From Candidatus Gastranaerophilales bacterium (lineage in GTDB: Bacteria > Cyanobacteriota > Vampirovibrionia > Gastranaerophilales > Gastranaerophilaceae), in assembly GCA_900548405.1 (NCBI GenBank), contig UNSJ01000009.1, positions 1-51,833 of the forward strand: 51,833 nucleotides of DNA, given 5' to 3'. The notes under the pieces are model-generated. The model searched no databases, had not been told where the DNA came from, and worked only from the letters and a program-made list of their open reading frames with translations. A program made the position numbers and the translations under genes. Below, piece after piece: positions 23,245-31,510 of the stretch. How positions within the stretch are numbered: position 1 is the first letter of the stretch; each line of letters starts with the position of its first letter.

Positions 23245-25000
23245 AATCATAATTATAATACTTATTTTAGGTATATTCTCAGCCTTTACGGGTTTTGAAC
23301 TATGCAGAAAATCAGAAAAAACAATTCTAAATGTTATAGAGCCCTCAATTGTTGAAGTTGATATGAACGGAAACAAAATCTTTGATGACGGAGAAACTGT
23401 TTGCGTTCCAAATGTTCAAGCGTTTACTGCAAATATTGCCAAAAACCAATCAGATTTGGCAAAAGCACTTAATATTTCACTTGAAGACAGTTTGAAACTC
23501 GGCTACCTAACCGATGAATTTGCAGAAGGTATATTGAGTAATAAAAATGTTAAACTAAAATTTACAGGAGAAAAGGACCAAAATTGTAAGTATGCAGATA
23601 TTTATTTATATAAAGAATCATACAGGGAAAAACTTTTAAATTCAGGTTTAGGATTTGTTAATGGTAAACCTTTTTCGGATTTAAATTTTAAAAAGAAGCT
23701 TGCAAAGGCAAGAAAATACAACCTTGTAATTCTTAATCATAAAAGCAATAAATTCCATACTCTTGACTGCAAATACGGAATAATTGCTCACGATGCCGTT
23801 ATTATTCCTAAAAAGCAGATTCCTGAAGATGCCAAGCCCTGCAATTTCTGTCATATTGATAAAAAATCTCATAAAGGTTCTGTAAAAATCGAGCGTACTG
23901 TTCCAAATTATCCTTTGTTAATTTCAAACGGTAGTGTTAAAATGTTTCTTACCGATCACACAACACAGCTAAAACCTGACAGAAATTGCAACTCTCCTGC
24001 CTGTAAAGAGATTGTTAACAGAATAAATTCTGCACAAAATTCAATTGATATTGCTCTTTACGGCTATGATAATATTCAAGCAGTAACAAATGCTCTTAAC
24101 AATGCCAAAAAACGCGGGGTTAAAGTCAGAGTAGTTTATGATATCAGTACTAAAAGTTATTATCCTGAAACATCATATATTCTTAAACTTGCCGATAATA
24201 TTTCCGGAGATTCTCCTAAATTTCTTATGCATAACAAATTCATGATTTTTGATAACAAAAGCGTTATAACAGGCTCTATGAACTTTTCATCAACAGGCTT
24301 TTCAGGATTTAACACAAACTGTATATTTTTCATAAATTCACAACAAGCTGCAGAAATTTATACGGAAGAATTTAATCAAATGATGAACGGGAAATTCAGC
24401 AGCTTGAAATCCAATAATAATCATAGAAGTATAATGCTTGGAAAAACAATTCTTACACCTCTTTTCTCACCTAAAGACAAAATAATAACCAATAACATAA
24501 TTCCTTTAGTAGAAACTTCAAAGAAATATATTTATATTCCTGCATTCATAATTACTCATGACGGGCTGACAAATTCGTTAATCAGAGCAAAGCAGCGCGG
24601 CGTTGATGTGAAAATAATTCTTGATGCAACAAATACATCAGGGAAAAGAAATAAATTAAAAGTCCTTAGAACTTCAGGCATCCCGGTAAAAGTTGAAAAT
24701 TATGCAGGCAAAGTCCATTCAAAAAGTATTATAATTGACGATAAATATATTATTGCAGGTTCAATGAATTTTTCTAACAGCGGTGAAAACAAGAATGACG
24801 AGAATGTATTAATCGTTGAAGACGAAAGACTTGCAAGACATTACAAAGGATTTTTCGAATATCTTTGGAAGAAAATCCCAGATAAATATTTGAAGCAAGG
24901 TGTAAGAGCTGAAGGGAAATACTCAATAGGTTCGTGCACGGACGGGGTAGATAACAATTTTGACGGAAAAATTGACAGTGAAGATGCAGGATGCCGCTAA
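23231..25000 (+). CDS. Exported phospholipase D-like protein with two HKD motifs
   Basis: A 589-aa protein with an N-terminal membrane anchor or signal (residues 5-22). A D-x-N-x-N calcium-loop-like segment lies at 44-55 (DMNGNKIFDDGE). Residues about 108-145 resemble a staphylococcal-nuclease strand pattern, then His176/Cys180/Cys204/Cys207 form a possible zinc site (HTLDC, CNFCH). Two PLD active sites follow: HNKFMIFD (His334, Lys336, Asp341) and HSKSIIID (His496, Lys498, Asp503), each followed by GSMNFS. The C-terminus ends in a Cys-bounded DGxDNxxDGxxD motif (Cys569-Cys588). It probably cleaves phosphodiesters (nucleic acid or lipid) outside the cytoplasm. It overlaps the deacetylase gene by 14 nt. 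Confidence 0.88.
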   Translation: MQSDKIIIIILILGIFSAFTGFELCRKSEKTILNVIEPSIVEVDMNGNKIFDDGETVCVPNVQAFTANIAKNQSDLAKALNISLEDSLKLGYLTDEFAEGILSNKNVKLKFTGEKDQNCKYADIYLYKESYREKLLNSGLGFVNGKPFSDLNFKKKLAKARKYNLVILNHKSNKFHTLDCKYGIIAHDAVIIPKKQIPEDAKPCNFCHIDKKSHKGSVKIERTVPNYPLLISNGSVKMFLTDHTTQLKPDRNCNSPACKEIVNRINSAQNSIDIALYGYDNIQAVTNALNNAKKRGVKVRVVYDISTKSYYPETSYILKLADNISGDSPKFLMHNKFMIFDNKSVITGSMNFSSTGFSGFNTNCIFFINSQQAAEIYTEEFNQMMNGKFSSLKSNNNHRSIMLGKTILTPLFSPKDKIITNNIIPLVETSKKYIYIPAFIITHDGLTNSLIRAKQRGVDVKIILDATNTSGKRNKLKVLRTSGIPVKVENYAGKVHSKSIIIDDKYIIAGSMNFSNSGENKNDENVLIVEDERLARHYKGFFEYLWKKIPDKYLKQGVRAEGKYSIGSCTDGVDNNFDGKIDSEDAGCR

Positions 25001-25002
25001 AT

Positions 25003-25716
25003 TTAAGGATTTTCAATAATACGAGCTTCCACTGTCTTAACGGAGTTAACACTGTTGTTTAAACTTCTTGCAAGCTCTGCTGCAGTATTTGCGTTATAAA
25101 ACTTTCCGCTTGTTACCAGAGAGGTGCACTCCAACTGGGATAAATCATCTTCATCATCAATATTGAAAGCTATAACATCTATTTTGACATCTTTTCTTAC
25201 TTTTATCAGCTCAAGAACATAACTGCAAGGGCTTTCATCACAGTTTTCGCCTCCGTCAGTAAGAAGTATAATATGTTTTTTCCCCGTAAATCCTAGGAAA
25301 TCATTTTTTACAGCCTGCTTTAAAGAATATGTAATCGGTGTCATTCCTCTGGGCTTTATATCCAGCAAAGAATTTCTGATATTAATGCCGTTTGCAACAG
25401 CAATTGGAGAAACAAGGGTTGATGCTCTGCACGCTTCAAACGGGGTAAGGCCCATTCTGTGACCATATACTCTTAAACCGACAGAAATATTTTTATTCAT
25501 ATTAGGCAAAAGAGATTTCATGGTATCTATCATCAAATCAACCTTCCTTCTGCCATCAAGGTATTCTGACATACTGTTAGAAAAATCAAGAATGAATAAT
25601 ATACGTTCATCCTCCTGAACATCATCAGCAGAATAATTATCAGGCGTATAAACTCCATAGCTTCCCGCAAAAGCAGGCATTGTAAATAAAATCAATAACA
25701 GTAATAATTTTTTCAT
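25003..25716 (-). CDS. Secreted von Willebrand factor A domain protein
   Basis: A 237-aa protein with a clear signal peptide (residues 1-17, MKKLLLLLILFTMPAFA). The vWA fold has a complete MIDAS: Asp44-Ser46-Ser48 in DFSNSMS, the Thr in RGMTPITY and the Asp in ILLTDGGENCD. Four cysteines (EACRAS, ENCDESPC, LECTS) may form disulfides outside the cytoplasm. It likely mediates metal-dependent protein binding. The stop lies 2 nt from the convergent PLD-like gene. The promoter predicts a leaderless mRNA. Confidence 0.92.
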   Translation of the reverse strand: MKKLLLLLILFTMPAFAGSYGVYTPDNYSADDVQEDERILFILDFSNSMSEYLDGRRKVDLMIDTMKSLLPNMNKNISVGLRVYGHRMGLTPFEACRASTLVSPIAVANGINIRNSLLDIKPRGMTPITYSLKQAVKNDFLGFTGKKHIILLTDGGENCDESPCSYVLELIKVRKDVKIDVIAFNIDDEDDLSQLECTSLVTSGKFYNANTAAELARSLNNSVNSVKTVEARIIENP

Positions 25717-25751
25717 ATTACAATTATTATTAAATAATTTATAAGAAACAA
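25717..25751 (-). promoter_or_regulatory. Promoter of the vWA gene, leaderless geometry
   Basis: On the minus strand: -35 TTGTTT (25746-25751), a 17-nt spacer, -10 AATAAT (25723-25728), TGTAAT, then the ATG at 25716. Confidence 0.5.
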
Positions 25752-25773
25752 TTAACCGATTCCACTAACCGCA

Positions 25774-25802
25774 TTGACGATTCATCTTGATTGCAATATC
25801 AT
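25774..25802 (+). promoter_or_regulatory. Promoter of the methionine gamma-lyase-family gene
   Basis: -35 TTGACG (25774-25779), a 17-nt spacer and -10 TATCAT (25797-25802), 28 nt before the ATG at 25831. Confidence 0.6.
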
Positions 25803-25830
25803 AAAGTAAAACAGAATTGGCGAGGAAAAT

Positions 25831-27060
25831 ATGAATAGCAGAGAAAGAATAAAAGCAGCCGAAAAAAGCTTAGTAAAAGAGTTTGAACAAATTGAAGATA
25901 TAAGAGATTACAATCAGGAAAAAGTGTTAAATGCCTTTGTTGAAAACAAAGTTGCACCGGAACATTTTTATACTGTTTCAGGTTACGGGCATGATGATCT
26001 GGGCAGAGAAGTTCTTGATAAAGTGTTTGCCGACGTCTTTAAAGCAGAAAAGGCCATAGCAAGGGTGCATTTTGCATCAGGCACTCACACTCTTGCCTGC
26101 TGTTTGTTCGGAAACCTTAGGCCCGGAAACAAATTAATATCTGCTGCGGGTTCTCCCTATGACACTATGCAGGAAGTTATAGGTACTGCAGGCGATGATG
26201 CTACTAAAGAAGATTCTCTAATCGCTCACGGGGTTTTGTATGATGAAGTACCTTTAAAAGATAACGAAGTTGATTATGAAAAACTTGAAGAAATGATTGA
26301 TGAAACAGTTACTATGGTGTTAATTCAGCGCTCAAAAGGCTATTCAACAAGGAATTCACTTTCAATTGATAATATAGAAAGAATTTGCAAAATAGTAAAA
26401 TCAAAAAATCCTAATTGCATTTGTTTTGTTGATAATTGCTATGGTGAATTTGTAGATTCGAGAGAGCCTCTGGAAGCAGGTGCTGATTTAATAGCAGGCT
26501 CGTTAATCAAAAATCCGGGAGGCGGAATTGTTGAAGCAGGAGGATATATTGCAGGTAAAGCCAAATATGTAGATAAATCTGCAAACAGGTTAACTGCACC
26601 GGGTATCGGAAGTGAAGGCGGAGCAATGTTTAATCAGCACAGATTAATGTTTCAAGGTCTTTTTATGGCGCCTTCAGTCGTTTGTGATGCTGTTAAAGGT
26701 GCTGTTCTTGCGGCTAAAATATTTGAAGAAATAGGATATGACAGCGCACCTAAATATAATGAAAAACGCACTGATATAATCCAAAACATAATCTTCGGTT
26801 CTCCCGAACCTTTGGAACAGTTTTGCAGAACAATACAGTCATTATCACCTGTTAACGGCTATGTAACCCCAATTCCGGAATATATTCCGGGATACGAAGA
26901 CAAGGTTATTATGGCAGGAGGAACTTTTATTGAAGGTTCAACTATTGAACTTTCTGCTGACGGTCCGATGCGTGCTCCTTACGTTGCTTATATGCAGGGC
27001 GGGTTAAATTATGCACACGTCAAAATTGCACTGACAAAGTTTTTAGATAAGCTTATTTAA
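25831..27060 (+). CDS. Methionine gamma-lyase family PLP enzyme (aluminium-resistance-protein-like)
   Basis: A 409-aa fold-type I PLP enzyme. HFASGTHTLACCLFGNLRPG is the cofactor phosphate region, Asp201 in CFVDNCYGEF contacts the pyridine nitrogen, and Lys227 in AGSLIKNPGGGI is the predicted Schiff-base lysine. The segments GSPYDTMQEVIG and TAPGIGSEGG are typical of this family, found in Firmicutes and Cyanobacteria and often annotated as aluminium resistance protein; the substrate of most members is not established. It has its own promoter and ends 8 nt inside the convergent hypothetical. Confidence 0.92.
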   Translation: MNSRERIKAAEKSLVKEFEQIEDIRDYNQEKVLNAFVENKVAPEHFYTVSGYGHDDLGREVLDKVFADVFKAEKAIARVHFASGTHTLACCLFGNLRPGNKLISAAGSPYDTMQEVIGTAGDDATKEDSLIAHGVLYDEVPLKDNEVDYEKLEEMIDETVTMVLIQRSKGYSTRNSLSIDNIERICKIVKSKNPNCICFVDNCYGEFVDSREPLEAGADLIAGSLIKNPGGGIVEAGGYIAGKAKYVDKSANRLTAPGIGSEGGAMFNQHRLMFQGLFMAPSVVCDAVKGAVLAAKIFEEIGYDSAPKYNEKRTDIIQNIIFGSPEPLEQFCRTIQSLSPVNGYVTPIPEYIPGYEDKVIMAGGTFIEGSTIELSADGPMRAPYVAYMQGGLNYAHVKIALTKFLDKLI

Positions 27061-27997
27061 GATTAATTAGATTGCTTATAAGTTCTTTATTAGAATTACC
27101 TCTAAGATTTCTGTTGACAATCATAAATAGCTCAATAGGATAAGCATCAGGATTTTCTAAAACATTTTGGTATGTTAATGTGTGATCGCGTTTAAGTTCA
27201 CCATTAACTAAAGAATTTCTGTAAATTCTTTCCGACTTGTTATTAAATTTATACATATATCTTGTGCCGTTAAAATCACCCGGTTTTTCATAAATAACAA
27301 GCAGCTCCGGTAAATCTCTTACGCAATATATATCGCATTTAAGCAAAGAATTAACCTTTTTTGAAATCCTTCTTTCATAATTACCGTTATTAATATCTTT
27401 ATACAGTTCAATTTCAACATCACCTGAATTTGAAGTGTATGTCTTTAAAATACCTGATGTGTTAGAATTTTTATTGTAATAAACAGTTACAGCTTTATTG
27501 TCAGATTTTCTGAAGTTTTGACCATAGCCGCTTTTAAACTGCATTTTTCTTCCATTGTTAGTATTAAAACTTCCTCTTGCCTCAACAGGCATTGTGCTTT
27601 CATAGCGCACTCTCCAATATGAATCAGTTAAATATTTGCCGTAAACCTTATCAACTAACACCCCGTTTGAATAAACATCTTTTACTTTAATATCATAAGC
27701 ATCATCAGTTTTGACAATATTTATATGGGTAGGTGCTTGAATTTCATTTCCAGTCATTGCCTTGGTTTTATAAGTACGTTTAGGTGAGTACGTTTTTACA
27801 ACAGGCTCGATTGTACAAAATTTGTCCTGCTGTGTATGACCTTTTTTATTAAAAAATCTGTATAAAAAACGCTTTAAACGAGAAACTTTAGGTTCTGCTG
27901 AAGGAAATTTCCCGGTCATAGAAGGATTCTGCCTCAAAACAGGTTTATTATTTACTACGGGATTAGATATATTATATGAAATAGGATTTATCATCAT
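27053..27997 (-). CDS. Hypothetical protein with N-terminal NPSMTGK motif
   Basis: A 314-aa protein, or 313 if the second ATG is used. No signal peptide or membrane segment is present. The N-terminus is Asn/Pro-rich and reaches NPSMTGKF (residues 24-31), in the same style as the PAFKA, SFKG and PAFTS motifs of other hypotheticals here. A basic stretch follows (VSRLKRFLYRFFNKKGH, about 38-55), then a beta-rich domain with repeated short strands (SYWRVRYESTMPVEARGSF; YNKNSNTSGILKTY; RYMYKFNNKSERIYRN), resembling YD/MORN-like antiparallel sheets. Function is unknown. Confidence 0.7.
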   Translation of the reverse strand: MMINPISYNISNPVVNNKPVLRQNPSMTGKFPSAEPKVSRLKRFLYRFFNKKGHTQQDKFCTIEPVVKTYSPKRTYKTKAMTGNEIQAPTHINIVKTDDAYDIKVKDVYSNGVLVDKVYGKYLTDSYWRVRYESTMPVEARGSFNTNNGRKMQFKSGYGQNFRKSDNKAVTVYYNKNSNTSGILKTYTSNSGDVEIELYKDINNGNYERRISKKVNSLLKCDIYCVRDLPELLVIYEKPGDFNGTRYMYKFNNKSERIYRNSLVNGELKRDHTLTYQNVLENPDAYPIELFMIVNRNLRGNSNKELISNLINLK

Positions 27998-28150
27998 GAT
28001 TTAAATACCCTTATTAGAGATAGGAAGTTAAACCTTGAAAATAAATAAAGTTGCTAACCGATAGGGGATATGTTAACTTTTATAAAGTTATAAAATAGCT
28101 AAATATAACTAATTCTTAGGTATTACTTATAAAACATTGTACAATTATAA

Positions 28151-28177
28151 TTGACACAAAAATTTTTGTGGTATGCT
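28151..28177 (+). promoter_or_regulatory. Promoter with overlapping 16-bp palindrome upstream of the GT35 gene
   Basis: A consensus -35 TTGACA (28151-28156), a 15-nt spacer and an extended -10 TGGTATGCT (TATGCT at 28172-28177). A perfect palindrome CACAAAAATTTTTGTG (28155-28170) fills the spacer and overlaps the -35, so a bound regulator would block RNA polymerase. Confidence 0.55.
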
Positions 28178-28239
28178 GTTGTAGTAACCCCAAAACGGGT
28201 GATATTTAGTTTACATAGTATAAGAAGAGGTAGGTTAAT

Positions 28240-29931
28240 ATGTCATTACCAAATGTAGCATATTTCTCAATGGAAATCGCAATGGATCAGTCATTGAAAA
28301 CTTATTCAGGCGGTTTAGGATTTTTAGCAGGTTCTCACATGTTATCTGCTGGTTATTTGCAAATGCCTATGGTCGGCGTAACTATGTTGTGGTCATACGG
28401 CTATTATGATCAACGTATTGCACATGATGGTCAAGTTGAAGTTGCTTATATTAGAAAATATTATGACTTCTTAAAAGATTTAAATGTATCTACTGAAGTA
28501 GAAATCTTCGGTGAAAAAGTTAAAGTTAAAGCATATTATGTTGCTCCCGAATTATTCGGTGCTTGCCCTGTTTATCTTTTAACAACTGATGTTGACGGTA
28601 ACAGCGACTGGGCTAAGAGCATCTCTCACAAGCTTTATGACGGAAACGAAAAAATCAGAATCGCCCAAGAAACAGTTCTTGGTATTGCAGGCGTAAGAAT
28701 TCTTCAACAAGTTGGTTATAACTTTGATGTTATCCACATGAATGAAGGTCACGCACTTCCTGCTGCATTTGAACTTTTAAGACAATACAACGGCAATCTT
28801 GAAGAAGTTAAAAAGAAAACTGTATTTACAACTCACACTCCTGTTACAGCAGGTAACGAAGTTCACTGGGTTGATACACTTCTTGACGGCGGATTCTTCG
28901 CCGGTTGCTCAAGAGAAACAGCTGTTGAATTAGGCGGTGAAAACTTCTCATTAACTGTTGCTGCATTGAGAATGTCAAGAATTGCAAACGCAGTATCACA
29001 ATTACACGGTCTTGTTGCTAACAAAATGTGGGAATGGGTTGAAGGCAGATGCCCTATCCGTGCTATCACTAACGCTGTTAACCTTCATTACTGGCAAGAT
29101 CCGAGAATTAAAGCTGCTCAAACTGCAGAAGACTTGCTTGCTGTAAAACGTGAAATGAAAGCTGAATTATTCGAATATGTTGCAAACGTTGCAGGTAAAA
29201 GATTTGATCCTGATGTATTAACTATCACTTGGGCAAGAAGATTTGCTGATTACAAACGTGCTTGGCTGATATTAATGGATACAGACAGAATTAATAAATT
29301 ATTGAATGAAAACAAAGTTCAAATTATCTTTGCCGGTAAATTCCACCCGGATGATGTTATGGGTAAGGATATGTTTAACAAATTGTTAAATCGTTCTCAC
29401 AGCTTGAAAAACGTTGTTGTACTTCCTGGTTATGAACTTGAATTATCAGGCAGACTAAAACGCGGTTCAGATATCTGGTTAAATACTCCGTTGAGACCTT
29501 TCGAAGCATCAGGTACTTCAGGTATGTCAGCTAATGCTAACGGTGCTTTACACTTATCTATTTATGACGGATGGACTGTTGAAGGTACATTTAACGGAAT
29601 TAACGGATACTCTGTTGAATACCCTGGTTTGGATGATGATATTCCTTGGGAAGAACGTCACTGGAAAGATCATGATTACATCATGAACACTATCGAAAAC
29701 GAAATTATTCCTACATACTATGAAAACAAAACTGAATGGGCTCGTTTAATGAGACAAGCTATCAGAACTTCTGAAGCTTACTTCAACTCAGACAGAATGG
29801 TTATTGAATACTACAACAGATTGTATAAACCAATCGCTCATGACGATTCTTGTTCAGGAGAAAAGAAAAAAGAAATGAATATTTCTGAAACTCCTACATT
29901 TGATGCTTGGACATTCTCTAATATCAAATAA
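28240..29931 (+). CDS. Short-form alpha-glucan phosphorylase-like protein (GT35) without the PLP lysine
   Basis: A 563-aa protein of the short GT35/alpha-glucan phosphorylase group (TIGR02094-like). Landmarks are VAYFSMEIAMDQSLKTYSGGLG at the N-terminus, VIHMNEGHALPA (about 164-175), TTHTPVTAGNE, WARRFADYKRA (331-341, with the conserved Arg and Lys), and IWLNTPLRPFEASGTSGM (412-429). The next residue, the PLP Schiff-base Lys in phosphorylases, is Ser430 (GMSANANGALHLS). Either the enzyme works without PLP as a retaining glucosyltransferase or it is inactive. The gene is monocistronic between its own promoter and terminator. Strong, regular codon use suggests high expression. Confidence 0.85.
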   Translation: MSLPNVAYFSMEIAMDQSLKTYSGGLGFLAGSHMLSAGYLQMPMVGVTMLWSYGYYDQRIAHDGQVEVAYIRKYYDFLKDLNVSTEVEIFGEKVKVKAYYVAPELFGACPVYLLTTDVDGNSDWAKSISHKLYDGNEKIRIAQETVLGIAGVRILQQVGYNFDVIHMNEGHALPAAFELLRQYNGNLEEVKKKTVFTTHTPVTAGNEVHWVDTLLDGGFFAGCSRETAVELGGENFSLTVAALRMSRIANAVSQLHGLVANKMWEWVEGRCPIRAITNAVNLHYWQDPRIKAAQTAEDLLAVKREMKAELFEYVANVAGKRFDPDVLTITWARRFADYKRAWLILMDTDRINKLLNENKVQIIFAGKFHPDDVMGKDMFNKLLNRSHSLKNVVVLPGYELELSGRLKRGSDIWLNTPLRPFEASGTSGMSANANGALHLSIYDGWTVEGTFNGINGYSVEYPGLDDDIPWEERHWKDHDYIMNTIENEIIPTYYENKTEWARLMRQAIRTSEAYFNSDRMVIEYYNRLYKPIAHDDSCSGEKKKEMNISETPTFDAWTFSNIK

Positions 29932-29950
29932 GGATAAAATACAATAGACA

Positions 29951-29987
29951 AAAGGGTTTCCATAAAAAATGGAAGCCCTTTTTTATT
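29951..29987 (+). terminator. Intrinsic terminator of the GT35 gene
   Basis: AAAGGGTTTCCAT and ATGGAAGCCCTTTTTT pair around a short A-rich loop, with a T-run ending near 29985. Confidence 0.92.
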
Positions 29988-30005
29988 TCATAAAACATTA
30001 CGAAA

Positions 30006-30016
30006 TGTAACGAAAT
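30006..30016 (+). promoter_or_regulatory. Shared upstream element TGTAACGAAAT with tandem half-site
   Basis: TGTAACGAAAT starts 90 nt before the ATG at 30096. A related ATTACGAAAT (about 29997-30006) lies one helical turn upstream, giving a direct repeat of ACGAAAT with 10-bp phasing. The identical element is in copy 2 at 50318-50328. Confidence 0.45.
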
Positions 30017-30095
30017 AATAAAAAAAGATTAAAGAATTAATTAATATGTGCCGTAACATATAACACAAGGGAATTAAAACGAAAGGGAATATGTC

Positions 30096-31340
30096 ATGGG
30101 TATGGCAGCTTCACAGGCTAGGTTCTTAGGACTCACAGCCAGAAAAACAAACGTTGAATATGAAGGCCAACAGATTAACCAGCAAAGAACTACTTTGTCT
30201 AACCAATCTGCCAACTATTACAACCAGCTGTTAGGCATGTCTGTTCCGGTTCCTCCATCTGTTGCGGATTACACTAAGACTGTTTACACTTTTGAAGACG
30301 GTTCTTTAAGCAATTCTATTTCTTCTATGATTGCTCAAAGCAACGGGGAATATTTAATAAGCTATACTTCTTCTTGGGTAGATGATTTTGCTGCGGTTTC
30401 TGCGGGTTCATCTATTGTTACAAGAGATAAGGTAGATGCTGACAAAAATAATGAAGTTACAAACACATATAATAATGTAGTTAAAAAAGACACAGGTAAG
30501 AAAGACGATGAAGGAAATACCATCTACAACTTTACTGATGCTAACGGAAATGTGATTGTTGCGGGAGTTGTTGAAAAAGACGGTAAATTAACTGACGGTA
30601 CATCTAATTTCACATATTCTGGAAACACTTTAACTGAAAAGACTACTGTTAACTATAACATTGGTGCTAAAGGGTTAAGACCGATGGGAGCATCTATTCC
30701 CAGAGCTGCTGACGGCACATACTCAGGTAATGATGAATACTTAAAAACTTTATCTAAAGACCAATTAGACAAGTTGGAAAAAGAAGAAGCTGAGCAAATT
30801 AAGATCCTTAACGCTCAATACGGGGATTCTACTTGGATGGTAAGATATGTTCAAAACACATCTACCGGTACTTGGTCACCATACTTCTATAAAAAAGAAG
30901 TATTAGACAATGCGATTTATTCTGACACAGGTTCTTCTCAAAGCAACATTCCGGCTTACACTATTGGCTCTGCGCAAAAGACTGAAGAAGTTAAAGGAGT
31001 TACTGCAAGATTAGAACAGGATGCTTCAGGACGTATAATTAACGTAACTTTAAATCCCGGAAGTGATGATGAAGTGACATATGCGGTTACCACAAACACT
31101 TTAACTGACCAGGCTAAATACGATGATGCTATGAATCAATACGAATATGACAAGTATCAATATGATCAATCTATTCAAGAAATTAACGCAAAGATTGAAA
31201 TTATTCAGTCTGAAGATAAAAACTTAGAATTAAGATTAAAACAATTAGATACCGAACAAGATGCCATTTCTACCGAAATGGATGCGGTACAAAAAGTTAT
31301 CGAAAAGAACACGGAATCTACTTTCAAAACTTTCGGCTAG
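30096..31340 (+). CDS. Mosaic coiled-coil protein, conserved ends with variable centre (copy 1)
   Basis: A 414-aa protein with no signal peptide. Residues 1-105 (MGMAASQARFLGLTARKTN..., with QQINQQRTTLSNQSANYYN) and residues 209-414 are nearly identical to the paralogue at 48789, whereas residues about 106-208 are unrelated to it. The centre here is a polar, Asn/Asp/Thr-rich segment (NVVKKDTGKKDDEGNTIYNF). The last 70 residues form a coiled coil (DKYQYDQSIQEINAKIEI, KQLDTEQDAISTEMDAVQKV) ending STFKTFG. Conserved helical ends with a variable middle are reminiscent of self-assembling filament subunits, but no function is known. AAAGGGAA lies 7 nt before the ATG. The protein is identical to that at 50408. 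Confidence 0.85.
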   Translation: MGMAASQARFLGLTARKTNVEYEGQQINQQRTTLSNQSANYYNQLLGMSVPVPPSVADYTKTVYTFEDGSLSNSISSMIAQSNGEYLISYTSSWVDDFAAVSAGSSIVTRDKVDADKNNEVTNTYNNVVKKDTGKKDDEGNTIYNFTDANGNVIVAGVVEKDGKLTDGTSNFTYSGNTLTEKTTVNYNIGAKGLRPMGASIPRAADGTYSGNDEYLKTLSKDQLDKLEKEEAEQIKILNAQYGDSTWMVRYVQNTSTGTWSPYFYKKEVLDNAIYSDTGSSQSNIPAYTIGSAQKTEEVKGVTARLEQDASGRIINVTLNPGSDDEVTYAVTTNTLTDQAKYDDAMNQYEYDKYQYDQSIQEINAKIEIIQSEDKNLELRLKQLDTEQDAISTEMDAVQKVIEKNTESTFKTFG

Positions 31341-31486
31341 TAGACAAAGTCCACTCTTCCACTTAGGTGGTTAGCAGGATTTTAAATAAACTGCTAAAGA
31401 AAACGAAGTCAACTCGTAAACTAAGGGAGCAGCTTTCTTGCTTAAAACTCCCTGATAAAATATATTTCCCTTTTCCCTTAAATTCA

Positions 31487-31510
31487 CGACCTAATGGTCG
31501 CTTTTTTTTT
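31487..31510 (+). terminator. Terminator of the mosaic gene, copy 1
   Basis: Stem CGACC (31487-31491)/GGTCG (31496-31500), loop TAAT, then nine T (31502-31510). The 168 nt between the stop and this point also hold a weaker GGGAG/CTCCC hairpin. Confidence 0.88.
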
